Below are positions 34,220 through 47,016 of a stretch of DNA of 64,000 nt, piece by piece; position 1 is the first letter of the stretch; each line of letters begins with the position of its first letter. A program made the position numbers and the translations under genes. Where the stretch lies: positions 8,246,001 to 8,310,000 of the forward strand of contig OX485809.1 of assembly GCA_950295325.1 (NCBI GenBank). Reading direction: 5' to 3'. This DNA comes from Polytrichum commune (Eukaryota; Streptophyta; Polytrichopsida; Polytrichales; Polytrichaceae). The notes beneath the pieces were generated by a model. That model was given only the letters and a program-made list of their open reading frames with translations, ran no database searches and was not told where the DNA came from.

Positions 34220-35270
34220 TTAAATTCATGTGTAATTCAGGAGTGGAGGAGATCCTCCACATTGAGTCTGGAAACTTGTAACCATGATGAATTCTTCTCG
34301 AAAGGTACATAGCAAAATAGTCTACTAAAACTTTGTGAAAACTGTAAATTCTCTGTAATTAGTGTTTCAGGCATGCAATGGAAAGTTGTGCATTGATAAG
34401 CCTGAATCTTGTATCATACATTTTCGTTATAAGTAAGGTGTGTACATTCCAATTGAAACTAGAATCGTGATAATCATTTTTCTCATAGAACATGTTTCTC
34501 ATTCCTTGCAGTCTGTGATAGGTGTGTGTCCTCAGTCAATTTGGGTGTCACTCCTCACCAGAGATTGCTCAAAATTATGTGAAACCTGAATATTAGTAAA
34601 CTCAACTAACAGTATGCAATAATAGTGTGTAGATTTTGGGTCTGAAACTTGTAAGAATGATACTTCTTCTGCAAAGGATTACAGCAAAATAACATATATG
34701 AAGTTTCTGAAACCTTCACACCTTCTCGTGAATGGTTCAGGCATGCAGTGAAAACTTTAACAATGATAAGCCTGACATCATGTATCATACATTTTCATTA
34801 CAAGTAGGATTTATATATTCCCATTAACACTGCAATCATTGTTTTCATTGAAAATCCATCTCAAACCTTTCAGATAGCCTTCTAGACGTTGCTCCAGATT
34901 CAAAGGTAGGTATGTACCGTTTGGAAAACCGCTTGCTGCTATCATTCAATTCGGTTCTCCCCTCACCAGAGCTTGCTCTGTTTTGTGAAAACTAGTATGG
35001 ACTTTCCTCACCCAAGTTGTAAGCATGATGACTTGTTTTCCAAAGGATCACAGCAAATGACATATGTAAACTTTGTGAAAACTGTATACCTATTCTCTTA
35101 TGAATGTTTCAGGCTTGCAGTGGAAACTTGTGCATTAATAAGCCTGACTCATCCCGTATCATACATGTGCGTTACAAGTAGGGTGTATATGGAACATCTT
35201 TCTCCACTCTTCGAGATAGCATCCATAATAATCACCGTTTGAAAATCTCTTTCTGCTCTCATTCACTTTG
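34220..35270. repeat. Three-copy degenerate tandem repeat (~370 bp) between convergent genes
   Basis: Copies near 34260-34500, 34650-34850 and 35020-35190 share in order a CAAAGGATCACAGCAAA segment, AACTTTGTGAAAACTGT, TTCAGGCATGCAGTGGAAA and AAGCCTGA...TATCATACATTTTCG. It fills most of the space between the two stop codons and has no coding signal. The polyadenylation signals of both genes may lie inside it. Confidence 0.75.
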
Positions 35271-35582
35271 GTTCTCTCACCTCACCAGACTTTGCTCTGT
35301 TTTGTACTCCCTAAGCCAAGATCTCCACACTGTTGTTGCTACGGGCACTTGTATGGATTTAGTTTGGGTTAGGGTATACGGTCTAAGGTATAGAGAAGTA
35401 ACACCTGCTTGATAATCTTGGCCCAGGTCTTGTGATATGTTGCTGTATGTCGTACTTCCCAAGATCAATATTCTCAATGTACACAATGCCGGTGTATCTA
35501 CTACATCATCGCGGATGTCTTTTGAGGAGTTTTTTTAAAAATCGTGACCACTAATCTGAAACATTGCTGGTGTTGATCTCTG

Positions 35583-38500
35583 TCACCGGGGGGTCACTTC
35601 AGGCTGCTGGGAGGCCTGGGGCTGTGGGAAGCCACTTGTCCTCAACATTTCCACCACCGCTGTCATCGACGGTCGATCGTTGGGATTCTCTTTGGTGCAA
35701 AGCACGGCCGTCCTCAACACGCGAAGCATCTGCGATTTCTGCAAATCGCTGGTCCCAAGTAGAAGCACAGGGTCCAGTACCGCTTCGCCTAGATTTTCAC
35801 TTTTTTCTTTCACCATCCCCCGCACCCATGCGGCAATGTGCATGGGGTCGCCGAAGCTGGGATCCACCGGCGGCTTCCCCGTCAGAAGCTCCAACAGTAG
35901 GATGCCATACGAGTATACATCAACTTTCGGTGAGAGCATTGTGCCGAATCCAGCCTCTGCAGCACCAAAACCCTAACCATGTCAGAAAGAGAATGCTGCA
36001 TCTGCCACTGACAATAAATGCTTCCAGGATGTGAATTCGAAGAAGCATGTGTTTTTTTGATGAAATCGCACAAACAGTTGGTATGTATCCTTCCCGGGAG
36101 CTGTGTTGCCGCAGGCCACTGACAATCCAGGTCTCCCGGTTTTGTAAGCTTTCGGAGAGATTTTTATGCAAGTGTTCTTGTGATAGAATTGCGCAAACAT
36201 CTAATTTGGTATGTATTCTTACCGGGAGCGATGTATCCGTAGGTTCCTGTAACAACCGCTGAAGATGTCGCAGGTTTGTCCTTCTTCATGTCCATCACCT
36301 TGGCGATACCGAAATCTGAGATGTGCGCCTCCAAGTCATTGTCGAGCAGCACATTACTTGCCTTGATGTCTCGGTGAATAATTGAAGGAATGTAATCATG
36401 GTGAAGGTAATTCAAGCCATGAGCTACACCCTCCGCAATTCGAAGCCTCGTGGGCCAATCCATCACCACCCCTGCCTCCTTGTTATGCAACGCATCATGC
36501 AGGTCACCATTCGAGACATAGTCGTACAAAAGCAAACCAATGTCTCCCCACTTGCAAAACCCCAGCAGTTTCACCAGGTTCCGGTGCTTGGCACTCCCAA
36601 TAGTTTCAATCTCTGTCAAAAAGCTTTTGTAGACACGGTTGTTGGTGTCCAGTCCAACAATCTTTTTCACAACAATGGGAGTGCCTGACATTAAGATGGC
36701 CTTGTACACCGTCCCATAACCACCCTTTCCTATGATGCACTTGTCACTCAGGTTTCCTGTGGCCTCCATGATCTCATCGAAGGAGATTGTGTTCCCCGGG
36801 GAGCTCATAACCTCGATGCTTGGCTGCGAAGTAAGTTTTCTTCGGTTTCTCGGGTAGAACCACCATAACCCTAAGACAGTCCCCACAGCAAGCAAGAATC
36901 CAATGCTACAAAGAGCAATGGCCATCCATACCCACCACTTGAGCTTCTTCCCATCCGATGCAGCTGGGGTTATCGAGGTTGTGTTTACACATAGGTTTTG
37001 GCTTGAATATTGTCTACAGAGGTCTGGATTGCCAGCAAAATCACTTGGAGTGGTGTTCAGAAATTGCACCCATTCGGAAGGGAGGGAACCACTGAGGTTA
37101 TTATATGAGACATTCACACTGGATAAAGATTGCATGTCTCCAAGTGAACTTGGTACAACACCAGAGAGGTTATTGTGCGAGAGGTCAAGCACAACAAGCT
37201 GGTCAAGCTTGCTCAACTCCGAAGGAATTGCTCCAGAGAATTGCCCATAGCTAAGGTTAAGATTTTCCAAAGTTGAAAGTGTGCCAATTTCGGATGGTAT
37301 CGATCCGCCGAACGGGTTATGTGCGAGGTCGAGGAAGAGCATGTTGTTGAATTGCACAAATATGCTTGCTACTATTCCAGTGAAATTGTTGTCATCCAAA
37401 TACATCGTCTGCAGGCGGGTTAGGTTTCCAAGCGCTGAGGACACAGTTCCATTCAAGGAGTTTGAGCTCAAATCCAGTGTAAAGAGCTTCGTGCAGCTGG
37501 AAATCGCTGATGGAACCTGTCCTGTGAATTTGTTCGTTGACAAGTTTAAGAGCTGGAGGTTAGCAAGCTGTGCGAATGGCAGAGGGGAGAGATCTCCCGA
37601 GAGGTGGTTGTCTCCGAGATTTAAGTTGCTGAGGTTACTGTTAGCCCCAAGGTTTTTTGGCAACACACCTCGAAGCTGGTTGCTTGAAAGATCGATCAAG
37701 TTCAATGCCCCTCCCTTGCCAAACCCATCCGGGAGGCTGGTGAATCGGTTGTAAGCAGCTCGAAATCTCGTCAAGGTTACACATGAGGACAAAGACACCG
37801 GTATGGCACCCTCGAACTCGTTGCCTAGGATGTCAAGGAATGTTAACCCTCCGAAATTGCAAAGCCCTTCAGGCAGAGTGCCGTTGAAGGAATTATTCCG
37901 GATGTCAAGATAGGTAAGGTTGCTGAACATGCCAAGCTTAGGGGGTAAAGGCCCGCTCATAAGGTTATCGTAGAAGAAAATTTGTTGCAACGTGGTGATG
38001 TTGGCCACTCCGGTAGGGATTGACCCTGTCAATCTATTAGTGTAAAAAACCATCTCAAATAAGCTCTTGCAGTTCGCAATCTCCACAGGAAGTGGCCCTG
38101 AGAAATTGTTTGTGCCCATTCTGAGGCTTTGCAGCTGTGTCAACTTCCCAATCTCTGGGGCTATCCCTCCGGAGAATTGGTTGTTTGACAAGTAAAAAAT
38201 AGTGAGAAGTGTGCAGTTATAAATCTCTGTGGGGACAGGTCCAGACAGGGAGTTGTTATGCACATCGAAGCGTTGAAGGTTGTATAACTGCCCAAATGAT
38301 TTGGGGATGGGGCCGGTTAGGTTGTTGACATAGATGACAAAGTCTGTCATGTTGGATAAGTTGCCGAGCTCGGGAGGAATCTCTCCAGTGAGCTCGTTCT
38401 GGTATAAGTTGAGGTACACGAGGTTTCGCAGCTTCCCAAGCTCCTTTGGTATGATACCTGAGAGGTGATTGCTGGATAAGATAAGACTCTGTAAGTTGGT

Positions 38501-40175
38501 CAGGTTTCCAAGCTCAGCCGGTATGCTCCCTGTGAAATTGTTGTCTTGGAGTTCCAATGCGCTGAGATTCACTAACTTGCCAAGCTCCTTCGGAATCGTC
38601 CCTCCAAAACCGGACCCATTTCCCAGGTTTTGATAGTAGATAAGAAACGAATCCAGGTTGATTGCATTCCCCAGCGACGGTGGCAAACTGCCGGTCAAGA
38701 AATTGCAATGCATCCAGATTTCGGTGATGGCGGGAAGCTTGGATAGCGCTTCCAAACCTGAAAAACCGAAAACCCAAATACTGACACTCTTCAATCCTCT
38801 GAAATATTATGTCGAAAGGCTACCTAGTTTGCAATTCTGACAGGATCAGTGCTACGACACATCTCTCCAGATGCTTCACAGATGATTTGACATCGGACAA
38901 GAACGATGATGAAAAATGTCCGAAGACTTATATTATCGTTCACGTTTCAAATTTCCATCATCAATCTCGAATCTGAAATTCAGCAAATTCTGGGAGTTTG
39001 AAGTTTTCCGTGGTTCCCACGCGCCGAAACCATTACTGAAGATAATGCTGCTAACTTTCTAGAGACCCTGTGCACTCATCACTCCTAGTGATGAGATTTG
39101 AGTAACCTTCTCACCGAAGGATGGGTGTGGAAGCAACGGAAGTGAAGGAAATTAGCCGTGATAACAATTGCGGCGTATAAACTCAAACTCTACTGGTAAT
39201 TTAGTCTGCCAGAAAGAAAGATATATAGTTCGGCTTAGGTTCTTGCTCTCCGCTAAAGCTTACTCGAATCCTTACCTCATTGATAGAAATTTCTACATCT
39301 GAGAAAAACGTTCAGGTGTCAAACCTCCATCATCAATCTCAAAACCTGGAATTTAGTGGTTCTCACTCGGAAATTCGTAACGGAAGATATCGCTACCTTT
39401 CTATAAACCGTGTGCTTTCACCTTCTCACCGAAGGTTGATGTGTAGAAGCAACTACACCGGAGGAAATTCGCAGTGACACCACAACTTTTTGATTGCAAC
39501 ATATGAAACCTATTGATAATCCAGTCCGCCAGAAAGAAATCAAAGAAAAAACCAATTCTCGCAACCCATCCACATGTTACGGCGATGAAACGGCAAGCAC
39601 GCACCTGCCGTAACGTCCCCCGTGAGGTTGTTGTTGTTGAGGTAGATGTTGACAAGGTTGACATTCTCGAATATCTTCTGCGGCACTTGGCCATTGAGGG
39701 AGTTTGATCCCAAATCAATCTCAGTCAACTTCGTGAGGTTCCCAAGCTCCAAGGGAATGGTCCCCGTGAAAAAATTAAAGGCGAGGTGCAGGAGGGTTAG
39801 GGCGGTGCAATTCCCAAGCTCCCGAGGAATGCTTCCATAAAGGCTGTTTTGAGAAAGACGAAGCTCCTGCAACGACTGCAGCTTCCCTATACTTGCCGAA
39901 AGCTTCCCACTCAGAGACTGACCTTCCAAATTGATCATGCTCACGTAGCCTTGCTTGGTGCACACTATGTTAGTCCAATTGCATGGGGATGTATCTGAGG
40001 CATTCCAATCCTGCACTGCAGAGAGGTTGCCAGTTAACCCCTTCTTGAAATCCAGCAAAGCCAAACCATCCGAGGTCAGTGCGGCAGACACATCGAAGAG
40101 GATGGCAGAAACCATCAGCCAAAGACCGATCTTCATCATTGCCCTCATTTTGGTCCAATCTTCAAGAAAGTTCAA
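35583..40175 (-). CDS. Leucine-rich repeat receptor-like serine/threonine kinase (3 exons, 1159 aa)
   Basis: Cell-surface receptor kinase. Exons on the minus strand are 40175-39605, 38757-36223 and 35956-35583 (3480 bases, one frame, both introns phase 1). After a short N-terminal extension comes a signal peptide (MMKIGLWLMVSAILF, cut near SAA/LTSDG), then the LRRNT domain (LALLDFKKG...SPCNWTNIVC). About 24-27 plant-type LRRs (LxxLxLxxNxLxGxIPxxLGxL) follow to ~residue 760. The transmembrane helix is at ~797-818 with a basic stop (YPRNRRK). The kinase begins with GKGGYGTVYK (~865) and keeps the catalytic Lys (VVKK), HRDIKASN (~985), DFG (~1004) and GTYGYIAPE, which spans the exon 2/3 junction, so it is an active RD kinase. 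Size and order resemble PEPR-like/subfamily XI receptors, but the ligand cannot be inferred. Its 3' end faces the zinc-finger gene at 34038. Confidence 0.92.
35990..36222 (-). repeat. Duplicated exon 2/intron 2 junction inside receptor-kinase intron 2
   Basis: On the minus strand, CATCGCTCCCG/GTAAGAATACATACC (end of exon 2 at 36223) is echoed about 120 bases into the intron by ACACAGCTCCCG/GGAAGGATACATACC (about 36085-36115), with similarity continuing downstream. The second donor has GG for GT. Confidence 0.65.
38930..39540 (-). repeat. Two-copy tandem repeat (~300 bp) in receptor-kinase intron 1
   Basis: Copies at about 38945-39225 and 39310-39540 share CCATCATCAATCTC, ACCTTCTCACCGAAGG, GAAGCAAC, GGAGGAAATT and GTCCGCCAGAAAGAAA-type segments in the same order. 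Identity is moderate, so the duplication is old. Confidence 0.65.
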
Positions 40176-41810
40176 GAAACTTCGAGAAGCTTCCGGCGTT
40201 TCACATGATGATGTGTGTCAAAGATGATGCCCCCAGATGGAAACTTCGATCCATTCTGCGGGAGCCATTCGGTAGGACCACCGCCTCAAACTCGACACAA
40301 AAGCTCGGCAACTGTATCTTGAGCGCTCAATATTATCCATACCGAATTCGGCAGCACCGATTCATCATAACCCGAAACCTATCATCAACATGGTACATAT
40401 TTATCAGCTTCGAGAGAGGCAGGCATGTATCGCCCGGCCATTAATGCAAACCCTACGCAAGATTCCACCTCCAAGCTGCACATTAAGATTCAGAGGCCGC
40501 ACAGCGAGCCAGCTCTGCATCCTCATTACTGAGAGAGAGAGAGCATGCAAGATTTTGCAGAGCAAGAACAAAGCGAGTTTGATGGTGTACCACGTTTGGC
40601 TATCCATTTCTCTCGCTCTATCTATCTATTATGTGATTCGTGTGTCGTTGAAGGACAATCAAACTTCTGACAGACTACAGTTGCTAAAGTAATCCTCTCA
40701 GGCAAAAGCGAACCTTCTTTGGGCCACTGACAATAAAACTGCATCCATATGGTAACCCGAAACCTATAACAGCTCTTGTTCTATTCAGGTTGCTGCTTGA
40801 GGTTGTTGACCAGACATATCAAGATTCAAAGGCTGCACAGGGACCCAGCTCTGCATGCCCATAACTCAACAAAGTTTGTATGTAAGCACCACGGCAAAAT
40901 GGGAGCTGTGTAAGTTGCTCTGGACATGCCTCACATTAAAAAATAAATTGCAAAGAGACTGTCAGGTTTGCCTTCTTTGGGGATACCTTAGCCTAGCAGC
41001 ATCATCAGAGCTTCTCTCACTCTCCCTCCCTCCATCCCTCAATAAGTAAAATTCCCTTAGATTCCGAGCATTCAAGAGCATTGTAGGCCTGATGTGGGCT
41101 GCCTAACTTAGTACCCTGCCAACTAACGAATTGCAGGAGCAACATACCCAGATCATGTCAATCTCTGCAAAAAGCGCAGAGATCAACATGATAACGTTCC
41201 TCGGGTAAAGCCTGCATCATCATGTCTAGCACCTTCTCTATCTCTAGCTCTAGCTCTCGCTCTCTGAGTAGTACGTACGTCAAAACACTCCCAGAATTAG
41301 CTGCCTGCCCACTCATGAATTCCAAATGCAACTTACCCACAATTTTCAGGTGTGCAGAAAGCGCAGAAATTGACATCATTTCCCTTCTTCGGGCATCATA
41401 ACTTAGTCTGCATCTAGTCTGCATCAACATGCCTGGCACCTGCTCTATGTCTCTCTGAAAACACCTTAAGAATCTAAGCATTCAAAGGCATTTGGGGCTG
41501 CTTGCTCAACTGCCAGCTTACAAATTCGAGGAGCAACTTACCCACCATTCTCGATTGTGCTAAAAGCGCAGAAATTGACATGATATGCCTTCTTCGAACA
41601 TCGAGACCTCTCTCTCTCTCTCTCTCTCCACAGTAAGTCAAAATTCCCTCAGAAGTGAATCTGCCAAGCATGCAAGGGCTTTGTCAGCTTCTGCTTCTGC
41701 GCTGCCAACTGATGAAATTCAGACCCAACTTCTTACTACTTATTACACACCATTATCCTGTAACAGTTGATTTAATGATTCTCCTTGTCACAACCAGAGC
41801 TGGAGGGCTG
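40176..41810 (-). promoter_or_regulatory. Upstream region of the receptor kinase, with a decayed tandem repeat
   Basis: Between about 41040 and 41660 a ~190-200 bp unit is repeated three times (landmarks GCAGAAATTGACATSAT near 41160, 41362 and 41570; GAGCAACTTACCCA before each). (TC)n lies at about 41612-41629 and a GAGA run at 40531-40542. The promoter itself was not pinned down. ORFs here are repeat shadows. Confidence 0.55.
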
Positions 41811-42149
41811 GGCCCAGCCGACCAAGAGTAGACTGAGTAAAAGGTTGCCTCCGGGCTCTTTCTGGTGCACCTGGGTCACATACCGCTCTTCAATTGCCGC
41901 ACGTGATTTGACTTGCAAGTCCGCACGGAACAGTTTATTCGACTTTCCTATGATTCTTTGACTCCAGGATCCACGTACAGTCTCGCGGGGTCCCTCTTCG
42001 CGGACCCGAATCTGTTAACTTATCTTACTTTCAGGTGAAATTTCTTAGTTTGTACTCCATGCAACTGTTTAGATTCAGGTCCCACATTAGTAACACAACC
42101 GGTTGGCCAGGGCTACACTGAAGATTGCGATTTGTGTCAAATGGCAATT

Positions 42150-42470
42150 TGACAGTCACTGTCGGTAACTTTTCTATCGACACTTCTTATGAACAAGTTT
42201 ACAGTTTTCTGTCATCCGAACTGGGTATATTTTGCATCTTAACAATTCCATAATTGAAATGTTGTTATGAAGGATTGAAATTTGAATGAAAAATGGCTCA
42301 GTAAGTGACAATTTTTGCAGTATTAGAAATTTGTAATGCCCAAATTGTTTTACCAGAAATGACAAATGATGGTAGGTTTACACTTAGTGTTGGTGACATT
42401 ACATGGACAGTTTACGATTAGTATTGAGCATGACATGTAGAATTGGTGACACTGAATACAATGCTTAGTG
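42150..42470. mobile_element. TA-flanked MITE, family B (left end unclear)
   Basis: The right end CTTAGTG at 42470 is followed by TA. The body matches 5787-6180 in the same orientation (AATGCCCAAA...TTTACC...GAAATGACAAATGATG...AGGTTTACAC). The left end could not be fixed. Confidence 0.6.
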
Positions 42471-42479
42471 TAGACACCC

Positions 42480-43900
42480 TTCACTAGGAGTTGGGTCCCC
42501 ACCAACATTAAGCTTACCCAAGGTGAAAATGTGGTCAATTATATCACAACATGTACGTTTATCTGTAGCTATAATTTGATCATGTAATATTTAGCATTGG
42601 AGACCATGCATTAGTCTAGTTGAACCCACTTGAGATGACTTAATCGCAAATATATGGAAATTGTGTTTTTACTAAGACCCCTTTACTTAATGATGATGGG
42701 CACCCAAAGTAAAGAGGTGGATGTCTAGCCCTGGCCCAACCAATGTTGCTGCATTCTAGTGTTTCGTGGGAACTAGAACTAAACATTGGAATCCGCATTT
42801 GGTTTCTTAGCTTATTACCTAGGTACAACCATCAACTATAGGCTAGAATTTGGGTGATTGACTTCCAAGTCCACAAGGAGCACGTTTTTCATTGACCTAT
42901 GTCAAGTACGGTCCCTACAACCAAATGTGACTTGCAGGTGAAGTATGTATGTAGTAGTATGTACCATGGAATGCTCATGTGGCACATTAAATAAGTTATT
43001 AAGATGCATACTATATTGTTACATGGGATCAACAAAATCCAAACACTTGGATACAAGCACAACCAAATGTTGCATGTCGGAGAATGTTGTGCAATTGGTT
43101 GGAATGCAACATCCACCTCCATTATGGGCCTTACCAATGGCGTAGAAACTATATGACAAAGTGGAACACACAAGTGACAGTGCCTTATGAACTAGTTTGA
43201 AACTAATTGTATTAAAATTTGAAATGAAATCAATTATTTGTAGTTTCTTCACGCACATTTCACTCTCATCTACATTCTTGAGTTCCTCAGGTAAATTTGT
43301 CTGACATATGCTTGCAAAAGAAAAACAATTACAAAACGTGGTGTTGAACCAACCAACATGAGGGTAGAAAGAGCATCTTCACTTGTGTTTGCCAATGCCA
43401 ACATCACCCCTGAATTGTGCAATCTACACAACTAATACTCAATCAAATTTGAAGAAATAAATCATGTCATGCTCTAATGCTCTCCCAAGCTCTTTTGGAG
43501 TTGAGTGAAAAAACCCACAAGAGGCTATTGACATTCAACCACCAACCATTAAGCTCAAGCCAAGCAACCCTCATAGTAGAGCCAAACTACTTTCTTCCAA
43601 GGAGCTCTCATTGTCGAGAGCTCTATCGAGAGTAACAACTTTGTTTACCCAACTACAAGCTGATTTTCTCAAAACAAAAAAAGAAGGAAAGATAAAATAA
43701 TAAAACTATGGACCTAGGCTCTTGCCACGGCATTAAACCACCAAAAATTTAGATGTCCGAATTTGGCAATATATTCCCAAGGGCATCCATTGGCATCATA
43801 AATGTCTTTGATCCAAGCATGTCATTTCCGAAACCAATGGGAGCCCTTAAGAGCATGCCAAAGAGAGGGCTAAAGGAGAAACTAAAATATCCTAAGACAA
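42480..43900. other. Old dispersed transposon sequence, no gene
   Basis: The segment 42870-43100 is related to 56330-56475 and 57350-57420 (shared AAGATGCATAC, TTGCATGTCGGAGAAT), so it derives from an unidentified, ancient repeat family. No open coding domain recognised. Confidence 0.5.
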
Positions 43901-43901
43901 A

Positions 43902-44400
43902 GGGCCACTTCACACACGAGACTGAGAGCCCGTGGCCATTGCACTTCAAGCACTCTCATTGGTGGAAAAGGCGGAGCCGGTCCAAGTTCACTTCACACTA
44001 CGCTTGAGGGATCAACATAGTATGTGGATGCAAGATGGATGTAAAGTTTACATGGATTCCTACATGGCATCAAATGGATCATGTTTCATGGTCACTTGGA
44101 CTATTTTCAAACACCACCTCTTGGAGGTAGGCCTAACATAAAACCGAGAGATCATGGCACTCCGAATGCTCACAACCGTTGATTTATGCTTTTTAATCAT
44201 GTGTGAGGACCCAAATGAATAGAAATTCACTGAAATATCATTTGGTTGAGGGCCCGGTCACATATGACTACACACTACACTTGAGGGTTCGTGACCACCC
44301 TCCATGATTTTGGAAGTGTCTTGGGACGGCCTTTGGACACTTTCTTTTGGGCTCTCACAACTTCATGGTCTCGACTCTTGACTCGTGTGCGAAGTGGCCC
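43902..44400 (+). mobile_element. Tourist-like MITE, family A, copy 2 (best-preserved ends)
   Basis: 499 bp, begins GGGCCACTTCACACACGAG and ends CTCGTGTGCGAAGTGGCCC, a ~19-base near-perfect inverted pair, flanked by AAA on both sides (43899-43901 and 44401-44403). GGGCC ends with a 3-bp duplication fit a PIF/Harbinger MITE. ORFs inside are shadows. Confidence 0.8.
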
Positions 44401-46540
44401 AAAGTGTTGAAAAAATGTGTCTTTCCAGTAGGCTTTCAGGAGTACCCATGTTATTATAATGGTATATTGTAACCCTTGATGCCAAATGCATGATTAAGAT
44501 CTCCAATTGGCACACTTAGAGGCATGCAAGAGGATGGGAGCAATGCTAACAAACAAGACTCGGAGTCTTAAGAAAATGTGACTCCCCAACATGCTTTTAG
44601 GATTAACCTTATGATTGCAAATTTTACCTTTGGTACCAAAGGTGTATTAAACATATCCAATTTTACCTTTGGTACCAGATGTAAAATCAACTAATTCAAA
44701 TGGTACACTTAGAAGCACACAAAATAAGGCCGGGGGGGGGGGGGGGGGGAGCCATGTCAAAAATTAATTTCCAGATCAAAGTTTCAAAAAAGGGTGACTA
44801 CACAACATGCTTTCAAGGTTAACCCAAGCAACTTTTTCCACTCCGGGTACTAGAAATCACTTTGCTACAGTGAAGTGAATTCAGTTAGACACATATGTGA
44901 GGTTTTTGATTCATGAATGGGAGGAGTGGAATTCCAACAATATGGAATTGAGTTTGAGTTTGAAGAGTAGGAGATTTTGATACCTACTAGTAGCATCATA
45001 ATTTGTAACCACAACTAGAGCTCGTAATGTAATTATGTTAATGTGAAGGCAACATCCTTCCTTATGTATTTGTACTTGTATGTGTGATTATATGAGTGAT
45101 CACTATATTCGATAATTTGAGACTTTCTCTTGTCTCAAATTAATATATGGACCACAACAACATGGTCTAATGTTTGGGTCATCCTACCTAAACCATCTTG
45201 ATATGAGTTCTTAATTGGGTTCTTGATATGAACCCCAAGGAGTGCACTGTTCAAGTACTGTATTTATACACGTGGGTGCACAAAAGGGGTATTATTTAAA
45301 ACAAGCATGTACAAAATGTACGTACAAGAGACATATTGCTATTAAGCAAGAAGTAGATATACATGAGGCTATAGAAAAATATATGTAAAGTACGCATTTA
45401 CGCGTTTACGCGTTCAAGTCATACCTAGACCAAAAATCATGTGTTTTTTCATCCACTAAGTAACGACTTTATAACTAAAAATCCATGATTTGATATTATA
45501 CATATAATAGGGCCATATTTTTGCATTTCCAAACATTTGTACACATGTTATATACAATTTCTGTATTTGTTTTTGGACCCTTGTGTATGTATGGAAATGT
45601 ATTTTGAAGCAATGAGATTTGTAAGTATATTGCTTGATTTTAGCAAAAATAAAATGTATACAGGGGTATTTTAATAAGGGGCATGCACGCACGTGATGCT
45701 TGGTTTTAATGAATAGTGCACTCCCTGAGATATGAACACCCGCTTCAAAGTATTTGCATCTTACAACATTCTCCAATATATGTGTGATTTTATCCATGTT
45801 CTTATATTTGTAACTGTCTCAAAATGCCGAAAAAATCCCAAATTAACGAATATAGTGATAGTGGCGTCTTTTTATGTAAGCAATGATGTTCATTTTTGGG
45901 TATGTTCTCTTGTTGAATTGGGTCGGTCCAATCTTTAATGGGTGTAGAAATGGATTGGGTACTTCAAGTGTATAACATTTTAACATTCTTCCTCTTATAT
46001 GTGTGCAAACTAGTTTAAATTGGGTGCACTTTGATGTTTTAGAGGGCTTGTGCAACACTTGCTGGCCTATGACGTTACTAAGAGCTTGAGGTGTATGATA
46101 TGTGCATGTTGATCTTCTCATACATTTGCAAACAAATTCAACTTGGAATCCTCTAAAGGTTACAAGGCCGTGCCATTTTTTTTCCTTTTCTTGTTCCGGT
46201 AGCCATCTTTGGACCACTTATTCATTGACCATTCTATGTGTGGGGCCACTGTTCACCTTATCAAAGGATACATAGCCTTGGATATCTTCCATGTACAATT
46301 AGAAGTGGAAACCCAAATTAACACATGGATTTTGTACATTCGCCAAATGCTCCCTTTAATTCATTTAAATGTATCCACCCTAAACTCTACAAAAAAACCT
46401 TAAGCCTGCCACTTTGGACGCTTTTGAACTCAAGATGGTGGCCAAACCTACTACTTCTTTAAAACAAAACAATAAGGGTTGACTCCAAGAGTTGACTCTA
46501 AGAGTTGGAATTTGTACCTTTAAAACTCAACAGAGGGACA
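44401..46540. repeat. Degenerate satellite-like array, then unassigned AT-rich DNA
   Basis: From 44405 to about 44850, three diverged ~190 bp units share AACATGCTTT(T/C)A(A)GG, TTTGGTACCA and TGG(T/C)ACACTTAGAAGC. Related single units occur at 46940-47016 and 48770-48980, so the array was split by insertions. From 44850 to 46540 no gene or element was recognised. Confidence 0.5.
44732..44749. repeat. Poly-G run of 18
   Basis: Longest G/C homopolymer in the window, inside the degenerate array. Confidence 0.95.
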
Positions 46541-46935
46541 GTAAGGTGGGGGTGGCAATTTCCGTGCGGGTCCTAAAGTCGACCCCTATGTCGGAAGCAC
46601 CTATCTAGATGCTTTTACTTGGGTTTACAAAAGCACCTATCAAGGTGCTTTTACCGTTCACAGCGCTGCCAACATTTCATTGGCTGCCAATGGTCGGTTT
46701 AGGAAATCCACCCTGTGGATATACCACGTACCCTATGTGCGAGTGTTGGTCACTCTACAAGGTTTCCTTTAAAATTTTGTAGGAAATCATAAACATGCTG
46801 GAAAATTTTGATTTTTTCACAGTTGCTCTTGCACCAGCTTTGCGGAGCGCTCGATATTTATAAAAAAAATATAGTTTCAGCATCCCAACTAGGCACATCT
46901 AAAATTTGGACGGAAATTGCCACCCCTACCTTATA
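46540..46935 (+). mobile_element. MITE family D, copy 1
   Basis: About 390 bp with terminal inverted repeats AAGGTRGGGGTGGCAATTTCC at both ends. The interior has two hairpins built on AAGCACCTATCAAGGTGCTTTT-like arms. A second copy lies inverted at 58077-58463. The superfamily is not assigned because no identical target duplication was seen. Confidence 0.75.
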
Positions 46936-47016
46936 AGGTCTCAAAGGTACAATTGAGGAATCCATTTGTACCGTAAGTACCTAAGGTAAATTTGACAAAT
47001 CCAATTGGTATACTTA

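Noticed and set aside
35920-36255. 111-codon minus-strand ORF across receptor-kinase intron 2.
   Set aside because: It overlaps the splice junctions in the wrong frame. The kinase frame is restored only by splicing 36223 to 35956.
45456-45797. 113-codon minus-strand ORF in AT-rich DNA.
   Set aside because: No domain, no neighbouring exons and low-complexity composition. Probably chance.
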